Assembly: GCA_039105265.1 (NCBI GenBank) | Contig: JAPFFF010000043.1 | Location: 744,001 to 808,000 of the forward strand | From: Tritrichomonas musculus | Taxonomy: Eukaryota; Parabasalia; Tritrichomonadida; Tritrichomonadidae | DNA: 64,000 bases | Direction: 5' to 3' | Shown here: positions 1 to 9,263 of the stretch, piece by piece | Numbering within the stretch: the stretch's first letter is position 1 | Layout: every line of letters begins with the position of its first letter | The notes under the pieces: generated by a model | The model's database searches: none | The model's input: the letters and a program-made list of their open reading frames with translations, nothing else | Told to the model about the DNA's origin: nothing | Position numbers and translations under genes: made by a program

Positions 1-885
1 CCAGAAGAGCCAGAGCAACTTGACCCTCTGCCAGCTCAGATGGTTAAATTAATAGCCTATCAGATTATGGATGGCCTCGCCGCAATACATCGAAAGAAGA
101 TCATTCACGCTGATTTGAAGCCAGAGAATATCCTCTTCACAACTCCTCCAGGCGAAAACTCTCCGACAAGAATTAAACCGAATGTTTCAAGTCCAAGTCC
201 AAGCTCAGCAAAGGGCAAAAAAAGAACAAACCACAATATCAATAACAATGTTGGAGCTAATTATCCATTCTCTGTCCAGTATCAATCACCACGAAAGATA
301 GCCTCTCATTTTACAGTTTCATTTTCCGTAATTGATAATTTCAACCTCAAAAGCCAGGTGAAAATTATCGATTTCGGATCAAGCTGTCGCCAAGGAGAGC
401 TCATCTTTAACTACATACAGAGCCGTTTTTATAGAGCTCCAGAAGTTGTTCTTGGCTCAAATTACGGTACTGCTATTGACATCTGGTCTGCTGGATGCAT
501 CATTGCTGAACTGTTTGTCGGAAAACCTCTTTTTCCGGCTACAAATGAAATCGACCTATTGTACAGATTTATCGAGACGTTAGGTGCTCCTCCCCAGAGC
601 GTCATTCAGATGTTGTCTGACTTTAATCCAAAAGCAACGAAAAATTCTAAAACTAAGGTGACGGCTTCTAGAAATAGATTCTTTAGTGAGGATGGGAAAT
701 TGGCAAATTTGGAAGAACAGCCAGTGCCAATGAGGACTCGTTTGACAACTTTCTTGAAATCAAGCGATACGATGATGATTGATTTCCTCACAAAATGCTT
801 GGAATGGGATAAAACTAAAAGATTGTCGGCAGCTAAATTGTTGAAACATCCTTGGATTTCAGGAATGGCAAGCCAAAAGATTTAG
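1..885 (+). CDS. DYRK-like CMGC protein kinase, 3' part (5' end outside window)
   Basis: The frame is open from base 1, so the first in-window ATG (40) is internal; the N-lobe lies off the left edge. Visible kinase parts are the catalytic loop HADLKPENIL, then a Ser/Lys-rich insert of about 65 residues, the IIDFGSSC metal-binding motif, and the activation segment YIQSRFYRAPEVVLG. The YIQ tyrosine followed by SRFYR is the DYRK/Yak1/HIPK signature in which a tyrosine is autophosphorylated. The DIWSAGCIIAEL helix F follows, and the domain ends in HPWI. HAD replaces the usual HRD, as in many DYRKs. Expected role is Ser/Thr phosphorylation in growth or stress signalling (family knowledge). Which DYRK subfamily cannot be settled without the missing half. 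Confidence 0.9.
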   Translation, partial: PEEPEQLDPLPAQMVKLIAYQIMDGLAAIHRKKIIHADLKPENILFTTPPGENSPTRIKPNVSSPSPSSAKGKKRTNHNINNNVGANYPFSVQYQSPRKIASHFTVSFSVIDNFNLKSQVKIIDFGSSCRQGELIFNYIQSRFYRAPEVVLGSNYGTAIDIWSAGCIIAELFVGKPLFPATNEIDLLYRFIETLGAPPQSVIQMLSDFNPKATKNSKTKVTASRNRFFSEDGKLANLEEQPVPMRTRLTTFLKSSDTMMIDFLTKCLEWDKTKRLSAAKLLKHPWISGMASQKI

Positions 886-1306
886 ATATTTAATTGAGTC
901 TGTTAATAGTTGCTGATATGTTTTTTTATTAATATCTTGAAAACTTTATACATTTGTATTATTAGATTTTAATTTTAAAAAGCTAGAGTCCAAATCATTA
1001 TCATTTTTTTTTTTGTATTGTATGACAATCTATTTCTAATATTTTTCAACTTGTGAATTTAGATAATCATTAACAATAGTAATCTATTTAATTTTTGAAT
1101 TTATTTGATTTACAGTTTTAATGAGAGAAAACTTATTTTACTCATTTTTTTATTTTTTATTTAACATTCAATTTTTTCTAAAAAATATCAAATAATATTC
1201 TGAATTTTTTAATAATCTTCTCAAAAAATCCAGTATAATCATTTGAAAAAAAATTGAGTTTAAATAAATTCATTTGCTTATTAAACAACTTCATTTTTTA
1301 TAAATC
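886..1306. other. AT-rich intergenic DNA
   Basis: Homopolymer-rich spacer between two same-strand genes. Apart from the initiator-like box near its right end, nothing is recognised. Confidence 0.6.
1291..1297 (+). promoter_or_regulatory. Inr-like initiator
   Basis: TCATTTT matches the trichomonad initiator TCA+1YWYW; its A is at 1293, 14 nt before the ATG at 1307. This matches the short 5' leaders known from Trichomonas vaginalis mRNAs. The motif is common in AT-rich DNA, so position is the main support. Confidence 0.5.
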
Positions 1307-1531
1307 ATGAGATTAAACATCACACTTCCCTCTGGAATCATTTATGAAGTTGAAGCAGATCCAAATGAAAAACTTGACAGAGTTTATGAAGAAGTTGCAA
1401 GCCAACTCTATGTTCTCCCTGATCAATTAAAACTTATATATGATGGATACTCAATGGATAGAAATGAAACAACAAACCATTACAATTTGACAGAATCATC
1501 CAACATTTATGCATGCCCAACTTTACCATAA
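1307..1531 (+). CDS. Small ubiquitin-like protein (74 aa)
   Basis: A single 74-residue ubiquitin-like fold, inferred from pattern: MRLNITLPSG strand 1, turn, IYEVEADPNEKLDRVYEEV (strand 2 and helix), LPDQLKLIYDGYSMD (the strand equivalent to ubiquitin's QRLIFAGKQL), then a C-terminal strand. It ends CPTLP with no Gly-Gly, so it is probably not conjugated like ubiquitin and may act as a free Ubl adaptor. An initiator box lies 14 nt upstream and the stop reads TAAAA, overlapping the trichomonad UAAA polyadenylation signal. Size, start and flanks are coherent; exact function is unknown. Confidence 0.7.
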   Translation: MRLNITLPSGIIYEVEADPNEKLDRVYEEVASQLYVLPDQLKLIYDGYSMDRNETTNHYNLTESSNIYACPTLP

Positions 1532-1913
1532 AAATATTTGGTTACTTAATATTAACAATGCAAAGCAATTAAATTAATATTTGTTTTCTATGTTAAATTT
1601 AGAATAAATATTATATTATCAATTAGTTTTTATTTGTTTATTTATTATATATTCCAGCTGATATAATTTAAATTTGAAATATTTGATCCATTAATTTATC
1701 CAATATGCTCAATATTATAAGTTTTTTAAATATATCTGTCACAATCATTAACTTTTGCTAATGCTCTTTCAATATTCAACCAACAAAATCAAATTCAAAA
1801 AAAAAAATACTTAATTCATTTGTCCTCAAAAAAATCACACTTAATAAACAAAACTAATTCTTAATAAATAAAACCAATTTTTTAAAAAATTCATGCTTAA
1901 TGAATATTATTCT
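1532..1913. other. Convergent intergenic spacer
   Basis: AT-rich DNA between convergent genes. Short TTAATAAA-type repeats lie near 1840-1875. Nothing else recognised. Confidence 0.5.
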
Positions 1914-4082
1914 TCAATCATCTTCAAATAAGACATTTATTATCATTGAAAGGCTCTTGTTAATTACAGAAACAGGTGAATTATCGTAATTATATTCAAA
2001 TTCCTTGAATTTGAATTTTTTTGCAATTTCAATAATTTTTCTCAAAGATTTAAGAACTGAAGAATCCCAAACCTCTTTATTTTTAATTGTTCCATAGTCT
2101 GAAATGTATTGCTCTTTATTTATAATTAATTCAGGATGACTTATTATTCTCATTTTAGGAGTAGTAAATGGATAATATGAATCGAAGTCAATTTTCAATT
2201 GCCAATAATAAGAAGCATCTTCTTTATTATCCATTTTAATGAAGACACACCAATGCTTAAACATTTCTTCATTATCATTATCTTTAATCAAGAAAGTGTA
2301 AAAGTTTCCATCACCTTCAGAGCTTAGGCATTCAAAAAGTTCTCTCAAAATTATATTTTGGTCATTTTCATCAAGTTTTTTAAGTGATGGCTTTAATAGC
2401 CCATTTTCAAAGTCAACATAGAATTGGTGGGGATCATTTATTGGGTCAAATTGAACAAAATTCTTAACTTTTGTATACATTTGATAATTATCTTCAGACT
2501 GCTCATTATCAAATGGTTCATTAGGTATACTTTTCTTAATTAATGGTTTACGAAGTCCCAGGTCATAAAAAGGATCGAGAGAAACAAATTTCAAAGCAGA
2601 TTTAAGATCATCTGTAAACATGTAAACGCCATTTGTATAAATTGAAAATTTATATGGATCTTCAGCATTTTCATCTTTGCATAAAATGATTGAATCAACA
2701 ATTATGTTATACTTTTGAATTTTTTTGAGAACATCTTCACGTTTAGCTGTTGATATAGTGTCTTCACCATCACTAATGATAACAATACGACGAGGACAAT
2801 TTTCAGGATATTTATCATCAATGATATACCCTATTATATCATCTAAAGAATCCCAAATATTTGTTTTTCCTTTTATTTCATCTTTTTTAAATTTCAATGG
2901 AAATTGATCGTTAGAAATTTTACATTTTGTGAAACAAATTAGTGGATCGTAAATACTATTATCACGAACATTATGAATAATCAGATTCGCTATTTTTTCA
3001 GCTGCTTCATAACGCTTTCTTCCATCGCTATCAAAAGGTATCCTCATTGTTCCTGATGTGTCAATATAAATAGCTGTAATTTGATCAGGATTATCTATAT
3101 CTGAATAACCAATGCTTGATGTAATTGATTCATTCTTATAAGGATCAAAATACTCATAAGAATTTTCGTTATCATTAAACTTTTTAAATACTCCATATGA
3201 TTTGTTATCAAAACTAATGATTGTTCCTATTTTAACGTTTTTGGTGATAACAAATAATTTTGAATCAAATACATTTATTTGCGCTCTTTTCAAAAGTCTA
3301 TTAAATAATTGTATATAATCTTCATCATTTTCCTTAATGAAAAAAAGTGACATAATTAAGTTTATATCAATGTAATTGATTTCTGACTTGATCACAAAAT
3401 CGACTGGGTGATATTCTTTGTTTTTTAATTTTTCAAATATTTTTTCTTTTAATTTAATATCTTCCTTCAACAAATAAAAAATGCTGAGTAATTGTGAAAA
3501 TTGAGGCAGTTCGATCTTTAAAAAATCGAATATATTATTAATATATATATTCATCTCTGTCTTTGGATCGTATTTTAAATATTTTGGGTAACTAATCAAA
3601 TAATATGTTTTACCTGATTCAATTTCTTCTACACAATTATCATCGGAAATTTCAACGTTTGAACCATTTGAGTCATATATGATGAAATAATCATCTTCAT
3701 CTATCTTTAATTTATCGTTGAAAAATGATTCCTTATTTACATTTGATAAAAAACTTAAATCTTCACCTTTGGGATATCGAGTGCTAAATAATTTTATTTC
3801 TATTTTTTTGCTTTCAAAAGTAAGAAAAATAGATGGGTTTAGATTGTCTTGAATACTTTCTAAAGTTTGAGAAAGATCTGTCAATAATTTGCCATTTACA
3901 TATACGTCATACATTGAAGGGGAATTTGGGAGAATATTTTGCATAAAATTGAATATAGTTCTGTCTTTAGGATATACTTTGATATATTTTTTAGGTTTCT
4001 CAATTGTGTTATCTTGATAATGAAATTTGATTTTATCAAGAGGAGTTGTTGTGGGTCTAAGGCTCTTCATAAGTTTAGACAT
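1914..4082 (-). CDS. Ubl / von Willebrand A / UBC-like (E2 variant) fusion protein, 722 aa
   Basis: Three regions can be seen. Residues about 10-160 hold one or two ubiquitin-like folds (a VYVNGKLLTDL strand/turn, then a second similar block). Residues about 335-500 resemble a vWA domain: AIYIDTSGTM gives the DxSGT metal-site motif and VIISDGED the later acidic loop. Residues about 600-722 resemble an E2 fold: a WQLKIDFDSYYPFTTPK motif like the E2 YPF-x-PPK signature, then a tryptophan and helix. No cysteine stands where an active E2 carries its thioester cysteine, so an E2 variant (UEV-like) is inferred. A role linking ubiquitin to a metal-dependent adhesion or assembly module is plausible but unproven. 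Transcribed divergently from the Rab gene. Confidence 0.75.
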   Translation of the reverse strand: MSKLMKSLRPTTTPLDKIKFHYQDNTIEKPKKYIKVYPKDRTIFNFMQNILPNSPSMYDVYVNGKLLTDLSQTLESIQDNLNPSIFLTFESKKIEIKLFSTRYPKGEDLSFLSNVNKESFFNDKLKIDEDDYFIIYDSNGSNVEISDDNCVEEIESGKTYYLISYPKYLKYDPKTEMNIYINNIFDFLKIELPQFSQLLSIFYLLKEDIKLKEKIFEKLKNKEYHPVDFVIKSEINYIDINLIMSLFFIKENDEDYIQLFNRLLKRAQINVFDSKLFVITKNVKIGTIISFDNKSYGVFKKFNDNENSYEYFDPYKNESITSSIGYSDIDNPDQITAIYIDTSGTMRIPFDSDGRKRYEAAEKIANLIIHNVRDNSIYDPLICFTKCKISNDQFPLKFKKDEIKGKTNIWDSLDDIIGYIIDDKYPENCPRRIVIISDGEDTISTAKREDVLKKIQKYNIIVDSIILCKDENAEDPYKFSIYTNGVYMFTDDLKSALKFVSLDPFYDLGLRKPLIKKSIPNEPFDNEQSEDNYQMYTKVKNFVQFDPINDPHQFYVDFENGLLKPSLKKLDENDQNIILRELFECLSSEGDGNFYTFLIKDNDNEEMFKHWCVFIKMDNKEDASYYWQLKIDFDSYYPFTTPKMRIISHPELIINKEQYISDYGTIKNKEVWDSSVLKSLRKIIEIAKKFKFKEFEYNYDNSPVSVINKSLSMIINVLFEDD

Positions 4083-4316
4083 TGATGAATAATATTTTTT
4101 TCCACATTGAAATTTTCTTTAGGAAAATTCTTCAATTCAAATTTTGAAAGTTAGAAAATTTTTATGCGTTTTCTATCCATTTGCCCTTTCAAGATGGATG
4201 TTCCAAGTTTTTATTCCCGAACTTTTCTTCAAGTAAGAGCAAGATTACAGATACAGAAGATTAAGATGCAGATTTAGAAAAAAATTAATAAAATGAAATC
4301 TTTAAAAGTATTGTTA

Positions 4317-4342
4317 TTAATGTTTACTTAAGTAAACATTAA
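4317..4342. promoter_or_regulatory. 26-bp perfect palindrome between divergent genes
   Basis: A perfect inverted repeat centred on TTACTTAAGTAA lies between the divergent starts at 4082 and 4477. A dimeric DNA-binding protein site acting on both genes is a reasonable guess. It could also be a transposon footprint or chance in AT-rich DNA. Confidence 0.4.
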
Positions 4343-4458
4343 ACCGTTTTAGAAATAACCAATTATTGACCATTTTTAAAAGATTCAACGGTTGCTCTAA
4401 TACAAATTTGACATATATTGTTATGAATTTTTAAATACGAAATAAAAATTTTTATTAT

Positions 4459-4465
4459 TCATTTT
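4459..4465 (+). promoter_or_regulatory. Inr-like initiator
   Basis: TCATTTT with its A at 4461, 16 nt before the Rab ATG at 4477; fits TCA+1YWYW. Confidence 0.5.
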
Positions 4466-4476
4466 GTACAAAAAGC

Positions 4477-5052
4477 ATGCAAGATAAAGATTTTAAAGTT
4501 ATTTTCATAGGCGATACTGCTGTTGGAAAAACATCAATCATTCATCAAATTAAAAAACAGACTTTAGATGATATTCTTCCGACAGCTCCTGCAGAAATTC
4601 AAATTCTCAATCGTGTTGTAGATAATGTAGAAGTAAAATTCCAAATTAGTGATACAGCAGGACAAGAAAAATACAGAAGCATTGTTGATAATTATTATAG
4701 GGATAGTGACGTCGTGGTTATGGTATATGCAATTAATAATTGGGATTCATTTATTAACATTGAATATTGGAGTGGCCAAGTCACAGAAAAACTTGGAAAT
4801 AGCGCAGGAGTTTTTTTAGTTGCAAATAAGATTGATCTTTTGGATAATTTAAGTGGCGCTGAAATAGTTTCAAGTGCAGATGGGAATAAAAAGGCCCAAG
4901 ATATTGGAGCTCAATTTTTCGAAGTTAGCGCTTTAACGAATATGTACATAGACGATCTTTTTGATTCTATTGCAAGGTTTTGTGCAAATAAAAATCCATA
5001 TTACGTATCAACAAAGATTAAAAATGATGATAATGTTCATAATTGTTGTTAA
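4477..5052 (+). CDS. Rab-family small GTPase, 191 aa
   Basis: All G motifs are present: P-loop GDTAVGKT (12-19), switch II DTAGQ (59-63), NKID (117-120) and EVSAL (149-153). The protein ends in -NCC, the double-cysteine geranylgeranylation signal of Rabs, so it should cycle on and off membranes in vesicle traffic. Switch I reads ILPTAPAEI: a threonine is present but the usual TIG/TVG triplet is replaced by TAP, so this is a divergent Rab. Length is normal for the family. The ATG is supported by the initiator 16 nt upstream, and the stop is TAAAG. Subfamily not assignable by eye. Confidence 0.93.
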   Translation: MQDKDFKVIFIGDTAVGKTSIIHQIKKQTLDDILPTAPAEIQILNRVVDNVEVKFQISDTAGQEKYRSIVDNYYRDSDVVVMVYAINNWDSFINIEYWSGQVTEKLGNSAGVFLVANKIDLLDNLSGAEIVSSADGNKKAQDIGAQFFEVSALTNMYIDDLFDSIARFCANKNPYYVSTKIKNDDNVHNCC

Positions 5053-5700
5053 AGATAATTTTATTATATCAATTATTTACTTTCTTTTCATCTAATTTAT
5101 CAATAAAAAGTTCATCACTAAGCATGCAAACTTAGTTTTTATTTTGGAGCTTGGCTGTTATTCTGACCTTAATTGTTTCCTTCTTAGGTTTATTTTTCTT
5201 CAAATAATAATATTGGCAAAATGATTTTAAAATAAGATATTTGCATTTTTAATTCTTTTAAATTGAATAGTCTTTATTTAAAAATACTGAAAATTTAATT
5301 ACTTTATTTATTTTTATGTTCTCAATATATTTTGAATATGATTTCAAAATATTTATTTATAAATATGCTTTATACAGAAAAATAATATATAATATTGTTA
5401 TATAAGAGATAAAATATATTATAAATTATATTAATATATATATATTTAAATATAATTAAATGATATATAAAAATGAGTTAGAAAAAACAGTTTCTAGTAA
5501 ATTCCTCTTAAAGCGCCTAGAAATATTTTGAATACATACTTGACGTTAAAATTCAATTTCTTCTCTTTTTCTATTAAATATTTTAAAATTGATATTATTC
5601 CAATTTCCCTACGACAGATCTTATTTGCTTCTAAATAAAAAATGTTTAAGATAATAAATTAAATTTATATTTTATGATTATTTAACGAAATAAGAAATTA
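5053..5700. other. AT-rich intergenic DNA
   Basis: Low-complexity TA/TTA runs (densest 5380-5470). No reading frame, RNA gene or repeat boundary recognised. Confidence 0.5.
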
Positions 5701-5944
5701 TTAAACGGGAATAGATGAAATTGGATAAAAAAGAAGAGAATAAGTGAGATTAGATAAGATAAATAAGAATAAGAAAGATTGGATGAAATAGAAGAGAATA
5801 AATAAGAATGGATATGAAAGATTAGGAAAAGAGAGATTGGGTGAGATGAAAAAGAATAGAGAAATTAGATAAGAAAAATGAGAATAAGTTAAATTAGATG
5901 ATATAGAAGAGAATAGAAAAGAATAATTGAAAAAGATAAGAATA

Positions 5945-5953
5945 AGAAATATT
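5945..5953. repeat. 9-bp target-site duplication, left copy
   Basis: AGAAATATT directly before the element; identical 9 bp at 6305-6313. Confidence 0.9.
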
Positions 5954-6304
5954 GGGAAATCGTAATCGCCCGTATTCGTAATCGCCCGTGGCGGTTTAGG
6001 TCAATATTGACCTTGTATCGTACCATAGAAAAAAAAGTCTGGAACTTTTTTGCACTTTTGCAAAAAAAAGCATGGGTAGCTACTCATGGTTTTTTCTATA
6101 TAAAAAAAATATAAACGGAATATTTTTTTTTAGTCTAAAATCGATATTATTATGAGCCTTGGCTTATAAACAAGAAAGCTACCCATGCTTTTTTTTGCAA
6201 AAGTGCAAAAAAGTTCCAGACTTTTTTTTCTATGGTACGATACAAGGTCAATATTGACCTAAACCGCCACGGGCGATTACGAATACGGGCGATTACGATT
6301 TCCC
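5954..6304. mobile_element. Mutator-type (MULE) MITE, 351 bp with 128-bp perfect TIRs
   Basis: The terminal inverted repeats 5954-6081 and 6177-6304 are identical over 128 bp and begin GGGAAATCGTAATCGCCCG; within each arm CGTAATCGCCCGT occurs twice. The interior is only 95 bp and cannot code. The flanking 9-bp direct repeats (AGAAATATT) fit Mutator-like elements, which are known in trichomonads. Perfect arms and an exact target duplication point to a young non-autonomous copy that depends on a transposase elsewhere. It is markedly richer in G+C than its surroundings at the tips. It sits about 580 bp upstream of the Sel1-repeat gene. Confidence 0.92.
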
Positions 6305-6313
6305 AGAAATATT
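6305..6313. repeat. 9-bp target-site duplication, right copy
   Basis: AGAAATATT directly after the element, matching 5945-5953. Confidence 0.9.
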
Positions 6314-6854
6314 AAATTATAAAGATGAAAATAAAGAAGAATAAATGAGAATAGATTGGATTGAATGAGAAAGATGAGAATAAAAAAGATTAGATGAAAA
6401 AGATGATAATACTGGAGATGCGATGGAATAAATGAGACTGAAGGGAATAGGTAAGATTTAATGAGAATAATAAGATTGGAAGAGATAGATGAGAATATAT
6501 AAGATTAAATGAAAAAATAAGAATTAGAGAATAAATGATATTGAATGAGAAAGAGGAGATTAAACAAAGTTTGGCAAGAATAAATGAGGATAAACTCTTC
6601 GAAGGGTTTTAATGAAAAGTATTTTCTTTATTAAAAAAATGCTTTTGATTTGGAAAATAGAAAAAAATCAATTTTTAAGGTATTAGAATAATAAAACTAA
6701 AAGCCTCATTTGGATTTAAAATCCTTGGAGATATTTGTTGACATCCTTATCGTCACACCACATGATGATCACATGTATTCTTTTTTTTTTTCCATAATTC
6801 CTCTTATTGGATAATTTTCTATTGAAAAAGTTAAAAATTTTGAAATTTGGAAAC

Positions 6855-6861
6855 TCATTTT
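6855..6861 (+). promoter_or_regulatory. Inr-like initiator
   Basis: TCATTTT with its A at 6857, 24 nt before the ATG at 6881. Confidence 0.4.
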
Positions 6862-6880
6862 AATTCAGTCTTAAGTTAAA

Positions 6881-8011
6881 ATGACTGCCAACAAAGCTGA
6901 AGCAATGAAATTATTCAAAAAAGGCTTAATGTTTTACCGAGGTGATGGAGTACAAAAGAATAAAATAGCAGCATCAACATATTTTGCGAGTAGTGCAGAT
7001 AAAGGAAATGTCATGGCAATGCTTTATTATGCCCAAATGCTATCAGAAGGAGATGGTGTTGAAATGAGTCGCTTAAAATCAGCTAATTACTATAAGAAAG
7101 CTGCAGATTTAGGAAATGTACTTGGAATGATGAATTATGCTCGCTTAATATACAATGGAGTTGAATCAAAAAATCAAAAGGAAGAAGCTGCTTCATATTT
7201 CAAGAAAGCTGCTGATAAAGGAAATGATGAAGCAATGTTTTATTACGCTGTTATTCTAAACAAAGGCGATGGCGTTGTTCAAAACAAAAAATTGGCTGCC
7301 AATTATTTCAAAAAATCCGCAGACAAAGGAAATCTTGATGCAATGAATGCTTATGCAATCATGATGCGCGATGGAGATGGCGTTGAAAGTGACAAACGAG
7401 AAGCCAATATGTACTTTAGACGAGCAGCTAACAAAGGTAATATCAATGCAATGGCAAATTACGGACAAGCTCTATTTAATGGAGATGGAGTTGAAGAAGA
7501 TAAAAAGAAAGCCACAGATTTTTTGAAAATGGCAGCAGAAAAAGGCCAGCTTGATTCCATGTACATTTATGGGCTCATTCTTGATCAAGGAGAAATTGTT
7601 CAAAGCGATAAGAAAAAAGCTGTCGATTTTTTCAAAAAAGCCGCAGGTAGAGGACACCACCAAGCAATGTTTCATTATGCACAGCATGCTTTCAAAGGAG
7701 AAGGCATTAATATGGACAAAAAAGCGGCAGCAATCTACTACAAAAAAGCAGCCGATAGCGGAGTTACTGACGCAATGTGCTGCTACGCAAGCATGCTCAG
7801 AGAAGGAGACTCAGTCGATTTAAACAAAAGAGAAGCAGCAAAATACTACAAAATGGCAGCCGATCAAGGAAATCTTTGCGGAATGCTGAATTATGGACTC
7901 ATGCTTCAAAATGGCGACGGAATTGAAGCTAATCAAGAAGAATCAGAGAAGTATATGAAAATGGCATCTGGAAATAGGCAAACTGAAGAATCTCCTCATA
8001 CGAATAATTAA
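6881..8011 (+). CDS. Sel1-like repeat protein, 376 aa
   Basis: Almost the whole protein is about ten 36-residue Sel1/TPR-like repeats with the consensus AxxYFKKAADKGNxxAMxxYAxMLxxGDGVxxNKKE. Each repeat forms an antiparallel helix pair, so the product is a solenoid scaffold for protein-protein contacts. There is no signal peptide, membrane segment or fused catalytic domain. In other organisms Sel1 repeats serve ER-associated degradation, signalling or kinase scaffolding; nothing here decides between these. The repeats are close to each other, suggesting fairly recent internal expansion. The stop is TAAAT. Start supported by length, repeat register and upstream initiator. Confidence 0.92.
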   Translation: MTANKAEAMKLFKKGLMFYRGDGVQKNKIAASTYFASSADKGNVMAMLYYAQMLSEGDGVEMSRLKSANYYKKAADLGNVLGMMNYARLIYNGVESKNQKEEAASYFKKAADKGNDEAMFYYAVILNKGDGVVQNKKLAANYFKKSADKGNLDAMNAYAIMMRDGDGVESDKREANMYFRRAANKGNINAMANYGQALFNGDGVEEDKKKATDFLKMAAEKGQLDSMYIYGLILDQGEIVQSDKKKAVDFFKKAAGRGHHQAMFHYAQHAFKGEGINMDKKAAAIYYKKAADSGVTDAMCCYASMLREGDSVDLNKREAAKYYKMAADQGNLCGMLNYGLMLQNGDGIEANQEESEKYMKMASGNRQTEESPHTNN

Positions 8012-8159
8012 ATGTAAATATTTCAATTTATCTTTTCTTATTTTACTTTTTCTTCTTAGAATTGTGGCATCCGATTGATTTAATGATAATATCTTTTTAA
8101 TTATTCTTAGGACATTATTGATATTTTTTTTTTTTTTTGTATTTGTTTATTATATCATA

Positions 8160-8735
8160 CTTAATGAATTTTTCCTATTTTATCTATTTATGGAAAGTAT
8201 TTATTATTTTAAAAGATATTTCAATTTAGATATCAATTTTGAAAACGTTGAATTATTATTAAGACAAGACTGCATTGACATCAACAGCAAAGGTATTTAA
8301 AATCAAAAAAATCTATGGGATTCAAATCTAACTTTTTTAATAATATTGAGATATGTGATGACTTATGATATTTGACTCAATTTTTTAATTGGATAGGGTT
8401 AATGCATTCTGTATCTCATGGAAGTTCAGAAAATATTGAATTATTATAAAGACAAAAAAGGCATCAATGTCAGCATGAAAGATATTAAAAAAATTTAATT
8501 GATACACCAAAATCAAATCTACCTTTTTTCTAATTGATTTGAAATTTTGAATGATTACATGAATTTACTCTCGAATATTTCATAAGGCAACTTTGAATCA
8601 TGATGCATATTGTGGAGATAAAGAAATTGTTGAATTGTTATTAAGGTATCAATATTCAAAGAATTTTCATTAAAAAACATTCATGATATTCAAATCTAAC
8701 TTTTTCCCCATATGCTAGATTTTAAATCTAACTTT
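8160..8735 (+). pseudogene. Decayed ankyrin-repeat gene fragment
   Basis: Three ankyrin-like pieces follow one another: about 8216-8300 (ENVELLLRQDCIDIN), about 8400-8495 (SENIELL then a stop where the match continues RQK) and about 8585-8665 (DKEIVELLLRYQ). Each is followed by a non-coding spacer containing variants of TTCAAATCTAACTTTTTT (8321-8338, 8511-8530, 8689-8706, and a fourth partial one near 8716-8735). There is no continuous frame and no plausible start, so this is read as a relic of a DUF3447/ankyrin gene like that at 20.4 kb. A multi-exon arrangement is the alternative; the GTATTT after the first piece is a weak donor match only. Confidence 0.5.
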
Positions 8736-8897
8736 ATTTGATTTCGATGGTCTCTTTGTTTTGTTATATTCTTTAACAAATTTGTATTGGAGAAATATTG
8801 AAAAAAAAAAAAAAAAAAATATTAAATATTCGATTTTGATACTGTTTATTTAAACAATATTCTATTGGTGATCAAGATATATAAGATACTGGTAAAT
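8736..8897. other. AT-rich spacer with A-run
   Basis: Contains an A-run of about 20 at 8801-8819. Nothing else recognised. Confidence 0.5.
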
Positions 8898-9263
8898 TTA
8901 GGATGAAGATGAAGAACGTCTTCCGTATCCATAATGGTTCTTATATGGCTTATACTTTTTAGGTTTATATCCGCCGCCCATTGGATATGGTTGAGCTCCG
9001 TAGGCTGGCGGGGGTGGTGCTGCATAAACTGGAGGCGGTGCAGTATAAACTGGAGGTGGTGCAGTGTAAACCGGAGGAGGTGCAGTATAAACTGGTGCTG
9101 GCGCTACATATCCTGGTGCTCCGTAGCCTGGTGGAGGTGGAGCAACATATCCAGGTGGTGGAGGTGGCACATATCCTGGTGGTGGAGGTGGCACATATCC
9201 TGGTGGTGGTGGAACACCATACCCTGGAGGCGGTACGCCATAGCCTGGTGGATAACCTGACAT
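8898..9263 (-). CDS. Proline/glycine/tyrosine-rich PPGY-repeat protein, 121 aa
   Basis: Residues 1-95 are tandem short repeats of the type PPPGYVP, then three or four copies of VYTAPPP; the C-terminus is a basic Lys/Tyr segment followed by five serines. Such PPGY tails occur on rhodopsins, annexins and shell or surface proteins, and mediate flexible self-association; here the repeat region is nearly the whole protein. Clean ATG start, no signal peptide. DNA in the repeats is GC-richer than its surroundings because of proline and glycine codons. Frames on the other strand are shadows of the repeat. Function unknown; possibly a phase-separating or coat protein (inference). Confidence 0.75.
   Translation of the reverse strand: MSGYPPGYGVPPPGYGVPPPPGYVPPPPPGYVPPPPPGYVAPPPPGYGAPGYVAPAPVYTAPPPVYTAPPPVYTAPPPVYAAPPPPAYGAQPYPMGGGYKPKKYKPYKNHYGYGRRSSSSS

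Larger units (their letters stand above)
5701..6600 (+). repeat. Purine-rich degenerate repeat tract
   Basis: The plus strand is strongly A/G-biased with a loosely repeated AATAAGA-ATTGGATGAAA-GAGAATA theme of about 20-30 nt. The tract is interrupted by the MITE at 5954-6304 and continues on its far side, so it predates the insertion. No reading frame is kept. Possibly a decayed minisatellite. Confidence 0.55.
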
